This document shows, piece after piece, positions 13,401 through 23,674 of a DNA stretch of 64,000 nt (the stretch's first letter is position 1; each line of letters starts with the position of its first letter). The position numbers were made by a program, and so were the translations under genes. The stretch is taken from positions 11,364,001 through 11,428,000 of the forward strand of contig CM072803.1 of NCBI GenBank assembly GCA_037013495.1, read 5' to 3'. Below the pieces are notes generated by a model. The model worked only from the letters and a program-made list of their open reading frames with translations. It had not been told where the DNA came from and did not search any database. This DNA comes from Hippophae tibetana. Lineage: Eukaryota > Streptophyta > Magnoliopsida > Rosales > Elaeagnaceae.

Positions 13401-16400
13401 TCTCTCCCCTTACTCGTAAGTTTTACCATTCTATGGACGTTACTTTCTTCGAAGAAACTCCGTTCTATTCTAATTCTGCAATTCAGGGGGAGAATCACAC
13501 TAATGAATTGCAGAATTGGGATTGGTCATCACTTATTGAACCGAATTTATCATCTCATTTACTCTCCATTACCTTGTCCTCTTCCAACTTGATACCCATT
13601 CTATATTCTCCTTCAAAAACCAAACTTGATCAATCTCCCATTGTCTATCCTAGACATCTTCTCCTTCCTAATGATGCCATAAAAGTTTATGGAAGAAAAA
13701 GAAATCTTGACTTGCCCACACGAAATCAGCAAAGCCAAGAAACTCTCCTGAGCCAGATTGAATTTGAAAGATTACAAGATGAAGCAAAATCTAGTCCAAA
13801 ATTTGGTTCTGACCCTGAGTTAGATCTTCCTATTGCAAAAAGAAAAGGCGTTCGATCATGCACTCAACATCCTCTTCAAAGTTACATTTCTTACGCAAAT
13901 CTGTCCCCAAAATTTCAGGCATTTGTGACATCCCTAGACAACATCAAGATTCCTAATTCTGTCAATAAGGCTCTAAAAGTTCCTGAATGGCACAAGGCAA
14001 CCTTAGAAGAATATACTGCACTTGAAAAGAATGGCACATGGATGTTAAGAGAGCTACCACTTGAAAAGAAGATAGTAGCCTGTAAATGGATATTCTCTGT
14101 TAAACAGAAGGCAGATGAAACTATCGATAGATATAAAGCTTGACTAGTGGCTAAAGAGTTCACCCAATCATATGGAATTGATTATCAAGAGACTTTTGCT
14201 CCTGTAGCAAAACTTAACACAGTTCGTGTCTTGTTGTGTATTGCAGTTAATGAGGATTGGGCACTGTTTCAACTCGATGTCAAGAACGTATTCTTAAATG
14301 GAGATTTGATCGAAAAAGTTTACATGGATGTGCCTCCTGGCTTTGAGACTAAAGATACACAAGGGAAGGTATGCAAGTTGAGAAAAGCACTATATGGACT
14401 TAAATAGTCACCTAGAGCATGGTTCAAAAAATTCACCAAGGTCCTCAAACAGGATGGATACTCTCAGACACATGCAAACCACACTTTATTTGTCAAACAC
14501 TTCGCAGATGGGAGAATCACAACTTTGATTGTATATGTTGATGATATAGTTCTTATAGGAAATCATGTAGGAGAGATGAAGAGACTTAAGATGCTATTAT
14601 TCAAGGAATTTGAGATTAAAGACTTGGGATATTTGAAATATTTCTTAGGGATGGAGATGGCACGTAGTACCAAAGGAATCTCAATTTCTCAATGCAAATA
14701 TGTTCTAGATCTCTTGCATGAGATTGGCATGAGTGGGTGTAAGCCTGTTGAAACACCCATGGATCCTAACACCAAACTAATGCCTCGAACTGATGAATTG
14801 ACAACTGATAAGGGGCAATATCAACGTTTGGTAGGTAAGTTAATTTATTTGACTCATACACGTCCAGATATAAGTTTTTCAGTCAGTGTTGTTAGTCAGT
14901 TTCTTGGCAACCCATCAGTAGATCACTTGGAGGCAGTAAATCGTATTCTAAGATACTTGAAGAAGGATCTTGGAAAGAGACTCATGTTTAAGAAAACAAT
15001 TAATAGGAGATTGGAAATTTATACTGACGTTGATTGGGCTGGATCTCCTAGTGATCGAAAATCCACATCTGGATATTGCTCATTTATTTGGGGAAATTTG
15101 GTGACATGGCGTAGCAAAAAGCAAGCAGTGGTAGCACGTAGCAGTGTCGAGGTTGAGTTATGTGCATTGATTTTGGACATCTGTGAAGGAATTTGGCTAA
15201 AACGACTACTATACGAACTCAAGGTTGAACATTCAGAATCTATTAGAATCATGTGTGACAACCAGTCAGCAATTGTAATTGTCAAAAATCCAATCCACCA
15301 TGATCGAACTAAACATGTGGAAATTGATAGACACTTCATCAGTGAGAAAATTGAAGGGAAGATGATCTCCCTCAACTATGTTCCATCTAGGCAACAAGTA
15401 ATAGATATCTTAACCAAAGCATTGTTTCGATCTAATTTCACAGAGTTAAATGTAGCACTTGGTTTGGAAAACATTTATCGCCTAGCTTGAGAGGGAGTGT
15501 AGGAAATCAACCTAAGAATGTGGTCAGTTTTCTCATTTCCAGGGTGGAACCAACTCCTGATTTTCAGGGTGGAACCAACCCCTGTTTTCAGGATGTTAGT
15601 TTCCTGATTTTTAGGGTGATTTGTAGCTGTATACTAATGGCTTTCAGCAGTATATTAGGCATAACAAATCTATATATAAAGGGATTTGATATTAAGAAAT
15701 AAATGAAGTAATTTTCTGTAAAATAAAAACAATTTCACAATTTTAACAGAGTTTGTTTTCTTTGGGAAGGCTTTTAGGCCTTGGCCTTTGACCTTGACAT
15801 TTTCAACACTGATTAACAACAGTATATATTGTGTATAATCGAATTAGTCGAAAATAGTTAGCTTGTACATATCATGCACATATGTACATATCTATTTTAT
15901 AAATATTATATGTACATTTTGTACAGTGTATGTATATGCTATATACAACTAATATATTATTTTAAGGTTAATTTGATTATTTACAACCTGTATTTAAGGC
16001 CAAAACTCCTCTCCATCTCTATATTTATAATATGTATGCCATTTTTTTTCTTTTAGACTGTACATAAGATATCTGAGGAACCTGGCAGAAAAGACTGATC
16101 TTGGAAGATTGGCTGGGCCTTCGCTTATAAAACTCGTAGATGAAGCCATGAATATAAGCGGTAGCACATCCCTTTTTAATGGGAAAATGAGTGCAGAAGT
16201 ATGGGATGCTCTGGAACGAATTTTGGAGGTATGTAATTGCCATCCACTTTTTCTACTTGATACAAATCCACTTTTATATCAGCATTGGTCATATTTGGTG
16301 CAGAGAGGGTCTTCTGCTTTCACAGAACCCCAAAAGTTTAAATGCTTCCTGGTGATGGATCCCGAAAATCCTATCTCAGTGAGCTCTGCGTTACGGTATT

Positions 16401-18037
16401 GGGGATGCACAATTCAAGCTGGTTCATATGTTTCTGGCGCATTAGGTATAGCTTCAGCAAATTTGAACACGGAATCAGTGCAGAGTGTTAAGGAATCATT
16501 TTCACCTTTGCCTTTTGCTTTCATTCCCCGTCTCACAATTGGTTCCACTCTGGACTGGAACACTATCATAAAGAGCACTGTCAATGAAGGTGCAAGAAAC
16601 GTTCTTTCGTCTGCAAGTGGCAAAACCTGTAGCAAACTATCTCCAGTGAAGTTTGATTCAACTAAAAAATCAGTAACTCTTCTAATGCCAGGTTTTGACA
16701 AGTCAGATATCAAGCTTTATCAGGTATGTTTACATCTTTCCTTTTAGAGCTTTGAATCTTTATCTTGTTATAGTTATGGAGGTTTGGTTGGAGATATACT
16801 GAGAAAGGAATTGCTAATGATTGGGAAGGTAATGTGGTCGGGACAGTGCCCCTCAGGTACTACATATAGGTAAATGCTATGTACATGTATCGTTACAAGA
16901 GAGGGCCCATGTGGACCTGTATAAGACAAAAATAAAAGCGGTCTACTTTTACAAGCGTGGGTGATGTAAGTAGCTTGGGTTCTTGAGGGAAAGGCATGTC
17001 CAACTTGGTTGTGGGCCGGTTCCCTGCCTGTAAGGACATTGGCTACAGCCCTAGCATTTTAGTTAGAGTTCCTGTCTACTGACCAAACAGGTTTTACATC
17101 ATATTTCGGATAATGTTTGTGAAACCATTTGTTTTGTAATCATTTTGGAATCCCATTTTCTTGGAGAAGGTGGAGGCAATAAAAAGTAGTTATAATTTGA
17201 CCTAACATTTCTTTTGCCTTAAAAGAAGGATCTCATGTTTGATTTAAGGGTACGGGCACCAAAAGTCCTGTAATTATTCAATTTAAGCAGTTTAATTCCA
17301 TAATTATTGGATTAAGCATAAGATGTCTATAATTTTTTAAAATGAATACTTTAATCCTGTAATTTATGATTTGGGTATCTATAGTCTCCGTTATTTATAA
17401 AAGTTAGGCACCAAATGTCTTCATTTTTTATACTTTTAATGAACTAAAAATATTCATTTTAATCAATTATAGGACTAAAAATACTACTTTTCATAATAAC
17501 AGAATTAATAGTGTCTAACTCATAAATTATAAGACAAATGCTCATTTTGAAAAATTATGGAACTTCTAGTATCTAATCCAATGATTATGGGACTAATGTA
17601 CTCATTTACTAATAATTACAAGACCTCTATAGCCTTTTTCTCTATTTAATAAGTTAGATTTGATTATTTTTCTAATTTTTATTTCGAGCTACTCAGTGAA
17701 CAATGATCGTGCTCATGCTTAATCGCAAACAGCTTCAACTAGTGAAATCAATAATAAAGGCTTCACAGATTGCTGATACTGTTATCTGCAATATGTTTGC
17801 CTTTCATTTCTCAGTTTCATTCATCTCATTGCAAATCTTTATGATATTTTTTGAGTAACAGTTTAATATGCTAATCAGTAATGTGAAGTTGTTTAACAAA
17901 TGCAGTATAGGGGAGGATCTGATTTGTTGGTGGAAGCTGGGGATCAAAGGCGTGTCATTCAATTGCCTTCAGATATGCAAGGCAAAGTTGGAGGTGCCAA
18001 GTTCATTGACAGACGTCTTGTAATCACAATGCGATAA
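4470..18037 (+). CDS. GET3D: Chloroplast Get3-like ATPase (At1g26090/GET3d type), 7 exons
   Basis: Exons: 4470-4691, 5759-5902, 5987-6061, 6197-6390, 16057-16228, 16304-16723, 17906-18037. All introns are GT-AG, and phases join to 452 codons plus a stop, close to the length I recall for the Arabidopsis homologue. Residues 1 to about 40 are rich in S, T and hydrophobic residues, like a plastid transit peptide. A P-loop GKGGSGKTT (59-67) has S where most ArsA/Get3 proteins have V. FDIIVYDG (188-195) is the Walker B/switch region. About 385-452 form the C-terminal alpha-crystallin-like domain typical of this clade. Family knowledge: Get3/ArsA ATPases bind hydrophobic clients; the exact client of the plastid form is uncertain. 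An alternative start at 4579 (MATQQ) is possible. Intron 4 (6391-16056) holds nested retrotransposons. Confidence 0.95.
6470..6784 (+). repeat. 5' LTR of the outer copia element
   Basis: Starts TGTAGGAAATC, ends GATTAACA and is followed at once by TGGTATCAGAGG, a near-perfect initiator-tRNA-Met primer site. It contains repeated CCTGATTTTCAGG-type palindromic motifs, which the other LTRs of the family share. Confidence 0.9.
7035..7262 (-). mobile_element. TRIM-like fragment: LTR, purine tract, primer site
   Basis: On the minus strand, 7262-7250 reads TGGTATCAAAGC (primer site). A short non-coding stretch ends in GATGTGAGGGGGG (purine tract), and then an LTR-like block TGTTGAGGAGTCCC...TTTCTACA spans 7148-7035. 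This is the layout of a terminal-repeat retrotransposon in miniature. The upstream LTR expected to the right is missing; a different LTR (7269-7489) sits there instead, so this is a chimera or a truncated element. Confidence 0.6.
7269..7489 (-). repeat. 3' LTR of the minus-strand copia fragment
   Basis: This follows the RNase H frame and a purine-rich TTGAGGAAGAG (about 7498-7488) on the minus strand, and ends ATTCTTCA directly before a primer-site-like sequence. Its start reads TAGATTTTCAG rather than TG, so the edge is uncertain. No second copy is found to the right. Confidence 0.5.
7500..7823 (-). pseudogene. Copia RNase H C-terminal part
   Basis: Continues the RT frame upstream after one stop. 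It shows copia RNase H signatures [20 protein letters not shown] and HVEINRHFI, and ends just before a purine tract and LTR. Confidence 0.85.
7899..9116 (-). pseudogene. Copia reverse transcriptase, long open frame
   Basis: This 405-residue open frame is the longest in the window. It contains, in order, the copia RT blocks [47 protein letters not shown] sequence, [21 protein letters not shown] and the catalytic [11 protein letters not shown], then the start of RNase H ([18 protein letters not shown]). The catalytic residues look intact, unlike those of most copies here. One stop separates it from 7823-7500. Without gag and a 5' LTR it cannot act alone. Confidence 0.85.
9531..10100 (-). other. 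Unrecognised sequence, possibly a host-gene fragment
   Basis: Between the copia piece and the WD40-like fragment. On the minus strand 9963-9754 is open (69 residues, including [20 protein letters not shown] and a Q-rich [12 protein letters not shown]). Its composition looks like ordinary plant coding sequence rather than retroelement pol, and it ends at a stop. I do not recognise the family. It could be a captured exon from the same source as the adjacent WD40-like piece. Confidence 0.3.
10111..10302 (-). pseudogene. WD40-like host gene fragment inside a copia element
   Basis: The minus-strand frame contains [20 protein letters not shown] followed by [27 protein letters not shown] has the G-D-G-x-I/V-x-x-W form of a WD40 blade. 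It ends about where an exon of such a gene could end. The surrounding copia family has no WD40 domain, so this is most simply a captured host exon. Which WD40 gene is unknown; a WDR91-like origin is only a guess. Confidence 0.45.
10611..10764. repeat. Three tandem repeats of about 53 bp
   Basis: Units start at about 10611, 10665 and 10718. Each contains GAGCTGCA-(A/G)G-(A)-TATTCAACTG or a close variant, followed by CTCCACTCAG. They sit in the anomalous interior of the outer copia element. Function is unknown. Confidence 0.7.
10775..11047. repeat. Direct duplication of about 130 bp
   Basis: 10775-10906 and 10917-11047 share the series CAATCTTCAGG, ACTTAGCAACAGG, TTTTTGGGATG, TTAGATCCATAAAC and TTGAATGTTAACCCTT in the same order, with scattered substitutions. 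Each copy ends near a G-rich TTGAGTG(G/A)GAG run resembling a purine tract. This suggests a duplication of element-end sequence before the RNase H remnant. Confidence 0.75.
11199..11439 (+). repeat. 3' LTR of the outer copia element, first part
   Basis: Starts TGTAGGAAATCAATCTAGGC like 6470 and matches the 5' LTR closely until ATACAACT, where the inner element is inserted. It resumes at 15738-15818. Preceded by GAGGAGGAG. Confidence 0.9.
11440..11700 (+). repeat. 5' LTR of the inner copia element
   Basis: Bounded by the 5-bp flank on the left and the primer site TGGTATCAGAGG on the right. Shorter than the outer 5' LTR because it lacks the final block with the AAGGCC(T)TTTAGGCC palindrome. 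Confidence 0.9.
11760..12140 (+). pseudogene. Nucleoporin-like host fragment in the gag position of the inner copia
   Basis: The open frame 11730-12167 does not resemble a copia gag. It is rich in N, F, G, S and T with phrases such as [27 protein letters not shown] and GELFRPASF, which resemble the C-terminal FG-type region of plant NUP214-like nucleoporins. After a frame change the sequence returns to copia, with the linker [14 protein letters not shown] that precedes the protease in this family. Capture of a host exon in place of gag is the simplest reading. The NUP214 label rests on recalled motif style only. Confidence 0.45.
12290..13181 (+). pseudogene. Copia protease and integrase N-terminal half (inner element)
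   Basis: Protease active site [14 protein letters not shown] at about 12320, then gag-pre-integrase sequence ([18 protein letters not shown]) with breaks near 12480 and 12740. Next comes integrase with [16 protein letters not shown] zinc-binding residues, and the first two catalytic acidic positions in HDDIWGP and ILKTDN. The frame stops at about 13179. The segment that should carry the third catalytic residue (a Glu in a GVAERKN-type motif) is missing. Confidence 0.85.
13178..15490 (+). pseudogene. Copia integrase C-terminus, RT and RNase H (inner element)
   Basis: Resumes at [18 protein letters not shown], so about 50 integrase codons are deleted at the junction with the previous frame. 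RT follows ([20 protein letters not shown]), then TGA at 14141-14143 where relatives have an Arg codon, [11 protein letters not shown] and ALYGLK, TAG at 14405, and [12 protein letters not shown] at 14525. RNase H carries [20 protein letters not shown] and [20 protein letters not shown]. It ends 7 bp before the 3' LTR. Confidence 0.88.
15498..15737 (+). repeat. 3' LTR of the inner copia element
   Basis: Matches 11440-11700 with small differences, including loss of one CCTGATTTTCAGG-type repeat. Directly follows the RNase H stop and purine tract. Confidence 0.9.
15738..15818 (+). repeat. 3' LTR of the outer copia element, second part
   Basis: Carries the outer LTR's end sequence (GAGTTTGTTTTCTTTGGGAAGG ... 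GATTAACA) that is missing from the inner LTRs. It completes the LTR broken at 11439. Relative to the 5' LTR it has an extra CTTTGACCTTGA-like stretch. Confidence 0.85.
17255..17634. mobile_element. Foldback (MITE-like) element in GET3d intron 6
   Basis: The left arm begins GGCACCAAAAGTCCTGTAAT. The right arm, read in reverse complement, begins GGCTATAGAGGTCTTGTAAT. The arms stay complementary over much of their length (shared ATAATTATTGGATTA and AATTTTTCAAAATGA-type blocks). No coding capacity. This is the form of a foldback/MITE element, and the intron transcript could form a long imperfect hairpin. Confidence 0.65.
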
Positions 18038-20571
18038 TTCCCTGTCTGGCTGTCCGTTCCCTAAAAATAAAAACACACAAACACAAGAACAATAAAAAAC
18101 TTAAATTGGATTTACTCTTTTAAATTCAATGTGAGAAATGCAAATGTATTCTCTTCATTTTTCAGTTGATCTTGATGTATAAAGAGAGATTATGCTACAT
18201 GTTCTATGTTGAATGGTAAAAGTAGGATTAAAGGCACAGCCAAATTAGGGATAGCAGTGGATTGGATTTGATCATCTGAAAATTAAAAGGTCTAGTCTGA
18301 CTTGCTCCAATTTGAGTAGTAGATCATTAAATCGGATCATGAGTTTCATCAATGGATCGTGGACATTCATGATCTAATCCATTGATCCCTACTTTTTTAA
18401 CAAAAAATATGCTATATTTTTAATGAATTTTATTTACAATTCCTTACCTCAACTACCTTGTATTTTGTTATAAATTTATTTCACGTATCAAACACAATTG
18501 GAAGGCTATTTTAAGATGTGTGTAATACAAGTTCACACCTTAATAAAAATATATTTTATTCTGTTAGTTATTATCTGAGATAGTATAAATATGTTATTTC
18601 TTTTGAAAAGGTCATTAAAATTCATTTAGAAGATTTAAGTCAAATTTTTAGCAGTAAAATTGATATTTCCTAAAAAAAATTATTTTCTTTTACCAAAAAT
18701 AAGAAAAATAAATGTTTAAAATATATATATATATATATATTTTAAGTTCAATTCAATGGGATTTTGGATTGTTTACGAAGAAAAATAAAAAAAATAATGA
18801 AAGTGAATTCTAAAAATTTGTGAGAAAGATGTGAGCATGCAGCTATTCTCATCAAACCTTACAATTTAGTTAACTATTCTCATCAAATCTTACAATTTAG
18901 TCAAATATTTCATGAAAATAAATTAGTCTCTTGAGTTTTAAATCAATTTTATAACTTATAATCATTTTTAAATTTTTAACTTTAATTTTAAAAGTTTAAG
19001 TCGTTTAAGATTTTTCATCTTTTTTTACCATATAATTTATTAAAAATTTGTTTATTAGCAAACTAAATGTTGAATAACTAAAATGCATGATTAATAGATT
19101 TAATTCATTCATTGTATTAAGATTTTAAAAAATAAAAACTAAACTAGGTAATATTAGAACAATCGTGTAATTTTTAACGTAAACATTCAATCTTAATAAC
19201 AGTTATAAGGTACCATTTTGAATAAAAAAATTAACGATTACATGTTAAAATCTTAGATTAGATATAAACATATTCATGTAATAAACTAATTAACTATCCT
19301 AATTCATACCTGTATAATTTTGACATTTAAATATATAATTGAATATTTTAAAAATTAAGAATTAAAATTAAAGTTATTTATAACATTAAATTAATTAAAC
19401 AATAGTCTATAGATTGAAATTGTTCACATTCATAATAAAATTTTAGTTAGACATGAAATTTATTAAATCAATAACAATAACTAAATATTTCGTTATAAAG
19501 AAGAAATGAATAGAAAAAGAATATAATTTTATTGAATTATTAGAGATAAAAAATCAAAAAAATTAATATTCAACTTGTTTTTGAATCTTCTTTCTAAAGT
19601 CTTGCAATATTACTCCAAATCTAAAAAATTTCTTAATTTTCTTTCAATTTTATGTGTAATTCAGTTACTGTATATATATTATGAGTTGTTGTTTGATATT
19701 TACATGAAAAAAATATTTTTTTAGAATAAGAATACGAATAGGATTATAAGACGCACGCACATGAAAGAGAATCAATGCTGTTAGCGTTGAGTGACTATGT
19801 AATTTAGTTTTACGTCACACGAGGGAATAAATCATTTGTATATTGCTAAGTACATCCACGTTGTTTTCTAAGTTAATTCACATGATTTAAAAAAAATTCT
19901 AAAAAAATCAATAAACCATCCTAAAAATTCTAAACAATTCAAAAAATTTATATATTTTTTATAAATATAAAATAAATAATTTTAATACATATCATAATAA
20001 AATATGTATAAATATAAAAGAATTGATATATGTATAAAATAATACTTAAAAATCTCTTCAAATGTATCATGTGTAGCACTTCTTTACATATTCTTTAATG
20101 GATTATTTTCAAATTTCCCAACTCATTCAATTTTCAACAACATAAAACCATATGAAACTTCTCTTGATATATGTGCCCTATCATTCTTCAATTTTAACAT
20201 ATGTTTGGATAGTAGATTATTGATGGAACGAAAATTTGAAGCTCTCATATAAGAAATCAAAATTTTAAATTGAGGGAAAGGAAGAGCTCATGCTTTAACA
20301 AGAATGGATGTGAATCAAGTTGGTCCAAGAAAAGGTCCATGGTATATTTTGGTTGTTTAATTTGATAAAATCTTCCATCGAACTTAGGAATTTTTTTATT
20401 TTATTTTTTGTTTTTAATACTACTTTATAAAGACATATACACATTTTTAAAAAACTATTATCTTTGAAGTAATAGAATAATGAAAAATATCATGTAACCT
20501 ATTACTTTTTCCCTTCTTCATGTGACATAGAATGGTACTCATATTGTTATTTTTATTTTATTGATAATTTA
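18038..20571. other. GET3d 3' flank and AT-rich intergenic DNA
   Basis: The 3' UTR probably occupies the first few hundred bases; no single polyadenylation signal stands out. Beyond it the DNA is very AT-rich without recognisable genes. A (TA)n tract lies at about 18720-18742, and a 31-bp unit (CTATTCTCATCAAA-CTTACAATTTAGT) is repeated in tandem at 18843-18904. Confidence 0.6.
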
Positions 20572-20576
20572 ATAAT

Positions 20577-21886
20577 TGTAAAGATTATGAGTATTAGTTA
20601 TTTTCGTGGGTAAAGTATTTTCATGTAAACTTATTTTTATGCTCGCTATTAAGTCTATCAAGTAAAGTCAAAAAAATGTCAAAATATTAGATAGTCGTAC
20701 TTCAGGTATATCTTTTATAACTATGACACATATTATTGCACTTATGCATTTAATAGTACATGTTCATAAAGTTGAAATTATTTTTATTGCTAAAATATTT
20801 ATTTAAATTTGAATCAATTTATAAAATTATCAATTAAATATTTCTTAAATGTGTTTTAATATTTTTAAGATGAATTTTAAAAAAATGATTTTTTTTAATA
20901 TTAAAGTTTTTAATAAGATTTGAAAAATTAAGCCCAAAATATATTCAACCCTAATACTATTAAGTTATTATTATTATTATTATCTATATATATATACACA
21001 TACATACATTACAGTTGAATATAAATTAAATTCGGTGAAACAAAAAAGGAGAAAAAAGTTTTCCTCTTAATTTAGAGAAATAGTTGAAATTGGTAATTAA
21101 TATAAATATATTGATTTATAAGAAGAAATATTAATTAATATAATCATAACTTGATGATCTTTATTTTTAAAATATTTTAGCAACTAAATTTTTCTATGTA
21201 ATAATCTATTTATTTCATATTTTTCATATTCATATAGCTTATTTTGTTATTAGGATCTTGGATAGTTAAATCTAATAATTGTATAAGCATTATGATTATT
21301 TAATTTAATTATTCAATGTTAAAGAATATATGTTTAGTGAATTTATGCCTAGCTATTTTATCTAAGATTTTCTAAGTAATTTGATTTAAATGACATATTT
21401 TGAATCATCTAGTTAGAATTATTCATTGTTAAATTTGTTCTAGAATACATATCGGTACTTGTGTTTTTTGTACTAACTATTTGGTAATTGATTTGTGAAC
21501 GATCTGATTGGTAAGAAGCTGATTGGAACGTTAGTCTAGAAACCACTCATGCTAATATTAAAAATTGTGAAAATAGAACAGGAGCTCGTAAGTAAAGTAC
21601 ATTGGGACAATGCATAAGACTGAGTTTGTACTTGAATATTTGGTTTTCATGGTGGAAAAAAGGTGGTTCGATGGACTGGTAGTTTTCCTCTTAGGTCATG
21701 GTTGTGGCATAGGTTGTTTCTACCTAAAAATATCGTGTGTTATTATTTTATTTCTGTACTTTATTCTTACATACAATTGCATGACTGACCACTTTGTTTA
21801 AATTATTAAGTTATAAATTGATAAAAATTAAAAATAACTTATTCACCCTTTCTAGGTTAATTAGGTCCATATCTTATAAACTTTCA
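20577..21886 (+). repeat. 5' LTR of the Sirevirus-like element
   Basis: Starts TGTAAAGATTATGAG and ends ATAAACTTTCA. It aligns along its length with 27524-28036 and 38262-39030. Contains an AT microsatellite near 20960-20995 that has changed length in the other copy. Confidence 0.9.
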
Positions 21887-22159
21887 ATTGATATTAGAGC
21901 CAACAATAGACACACTTAATGAGTTTGATCCTTAAGAACACACACTCCTACTTATGGACCAAATGAAAGAATTTGGGTCATATGTGAGACTCTTTGATGG
22001 GTATAATTATCCTTATTGAAAGGCTCGCATGCAAGTCTTTTTCAAACAAGATAAAAAAGTCTAGAATATTATTCTTGATGGTTAGGAACCACCTTCAGTA
22101 ACAAAAGATAGTGTAGCAACCTTAAAGCCAAGAAAATATTGGACCATTGAAGAACGCAC

Positions 22160-22900
22160 CCTTAGTGGGGCAAACCAAAAAAGTCTAAGCTCAATCTTTG
22201 CTACAATGTTGATGAATGAGTTCCGTCGCATCTTCGAATGTGAGACTACTAAAGATGCATAGAATGCATTGGTTCTTGCTCATGAAGGAACCTCTCAACT
22301 GAAAAAAATAAAATAAAGATTGCTAACATCTCAAATTGATTCCATCAAAATGAGAAACACTGAAATTTTTGATCAATTCTATGCTCGCTCTTGTGATATC
22401 ACTAATGCTTGCTCTAACCTTAGTGAGAAAATTTCACAACCTATATAAGTACAAACTCCTAAGCTCCTTAACATCAGATTACAAGATGAAAGTAACAATG
22501 ATAGAGGAAAGGAAGAATGTGGACACATTAAACATTGATGAACTTGTCGGGACAATCCAAACCTATGAGCGTACTTTTGATCCACCCAAGAAAAACAAGG
22601 ATGTGGAATTCAAAATCTCCAAAAAGGACATCTCTGATAGTGATGAGGATATAAATGATGATGTCACTAGTCTTGTTAGCAAAAAATTTTAAAAAGTTCA
22701 TGAAGAAGAAGAGTCAACAGAATAATCAATCCAACAAGGGACAATCCATTCGTTCGAAAGACCAAAAGTCAAGGAAAATCACTAATCCTCAATGCTTTAC
22801 TTGTGGGGGCTTTGGTCATATTTCTGCAGAATGTGATAACAATAAAAATAAAGTTGGAAAAGCCTTTAATGCTACATTCAATGACACAAAAAATGAGTAG
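22160..22900 (+). pseudogene. Copia gag with zinc knuckle (Sirevirus-like)
   Basis: Gag sequence in shifting frames: KLLTSQ..SIKMRNTEIFDQF at about 22310-22380, TSDYKMKVTMIEERKNVDTL at about 22470-22530, then a zinc knuckle CFTCGGFGHISAECDNNK at about 22790-22845 with all four C-C-H-C ligands kept. Frameshifts at about 22430 and 22690 and earlier stops break the protein. Confidence 0.8.
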
Positions 22901-23187
22901 GACAATGCTAGTAACTCATAGGATGATGACACTAACTATTTTGCCTTCACCGCAACTACCAAAGCATACCACAATGACTCTAACTCTAACTCGGATGAAG
23001 AAAATGAGAAATAAGACTTTTTTCTCTTACTATCTAAGTTAAATGTATCAAATTATGATGAATTATTCATGGATTGTCTAAATGTCAGGAAAGAAAGAGA
23101 TAAACTACTTGTTGAAGTAACTAAACTTAGTGATATCATCAATGTTTACAAAACAAATTCCTTTAGCCTAGAAAGAAAAAAAAGGAA

Positions 23188-23433
23188 TTGTCTAAACATA
23201 TTAATGCCCTGAATTTGAGTCTTGTAGAAACCAATGAGGAAAACAAAAGGCTTATGCAAGAACTTAGTATTGCTAAAGAGACAGTGATGAATTTGACCAT
23301 AGGTGCTGAAAAGTTGACCAAAGTCCTATACTATGAAAATCCACATGGAGATAAGAGAGGTCTTAGATACATAGATGAACAGTTAACATTTTCATCATCC
23401 AAAACTCAATTTGTAAAACCTATTATTGCTTAG
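23188..23433 (+). pseudogene. Coiled-coil-like gag/pol linker of the Sirevirus-like element
   Basis: An open stretch of 81 residues rich in E, K and L (NLSLVETNEENKRLMQELSI) that looks like a coiled coil. It lies between the zinc knuckle and protease, where Sirevirus gag-pol proteins carry such a segment. Ends in a stop at 23431. Confidence 0.55.
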
Positions 23434-23674
23434 ACAGGAAAGATAATTTATACACCTTATCACTCAAAGGAAAATCAATTTGTTCCCATATGTCATCCTT
23501 TTGGTAAGAAAGGACACATTAAACCTAAATGTAGATTTCTTTATGCTTATGATTCTATCACGAGTACAAATGTTTCTTGACACCTCAAAAAATTTCAAAA
23601 CGTAAAGTTTTTACTACAAGAAACTAGTAACTCAAACATCCAAAATTAAAAGAGGATGGGTTAAGAAATCTGAG

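Larger units (their letters stand above)
11440..15737 (+). mobile_element. Inner copia element nested in the outer element's 3' LTR
   Basis: LTRs 11440-11700 and 15498-15737 both begin TGTAGGAAATCAA and end with TTTCA. The flanks are CAACT (11435-11439) and CAATT (15738-15742), a 5-bp target duplication with one change. Primer site TGGTATCAGAGG is at 11701 and a GAGAGGGAG purine tract lies before 15498. Inside are a host-like segment in the gag position, protease, a shortened integrase, RT and RNase H. Stops and shifts make it non-functional. It belongs to the same family as the element it entered. Confidence 0.92.
6470..15821 (+). mobile_element. Outer copia-like LTR element in GET3d intron 4
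   Basis: The 5' LTR is 6470-6784. The 3' LTR is 11199-11439 plus 15738-15818, split by an inner element of the same family. GTATA precedes the element (6465-6469) and follows it (15822-15826) after a 3-bp ACA slip, consistent with a 5-bp target duplication. Primer site TGGTATCAGAGG follows the 5' LTR at 6785. Of its own pol only the RNase H end remains (about 11040-11190, with the family phrase RQQVVDIL) plus a GAGGAGGAG purine tract before the 3' LTR. The interior is filled with a minus-strand copia piece, a TRIM-like fragment, host-like fragments and tandem repeats. Confidence 0.85.

Noticed and set aside
21610..21801. Small membrane-like protein (63 residues)
   Set aside because: Lies wholly inside the Sirevirus 5' LTR, and the other LTR copy does not keep the frame.
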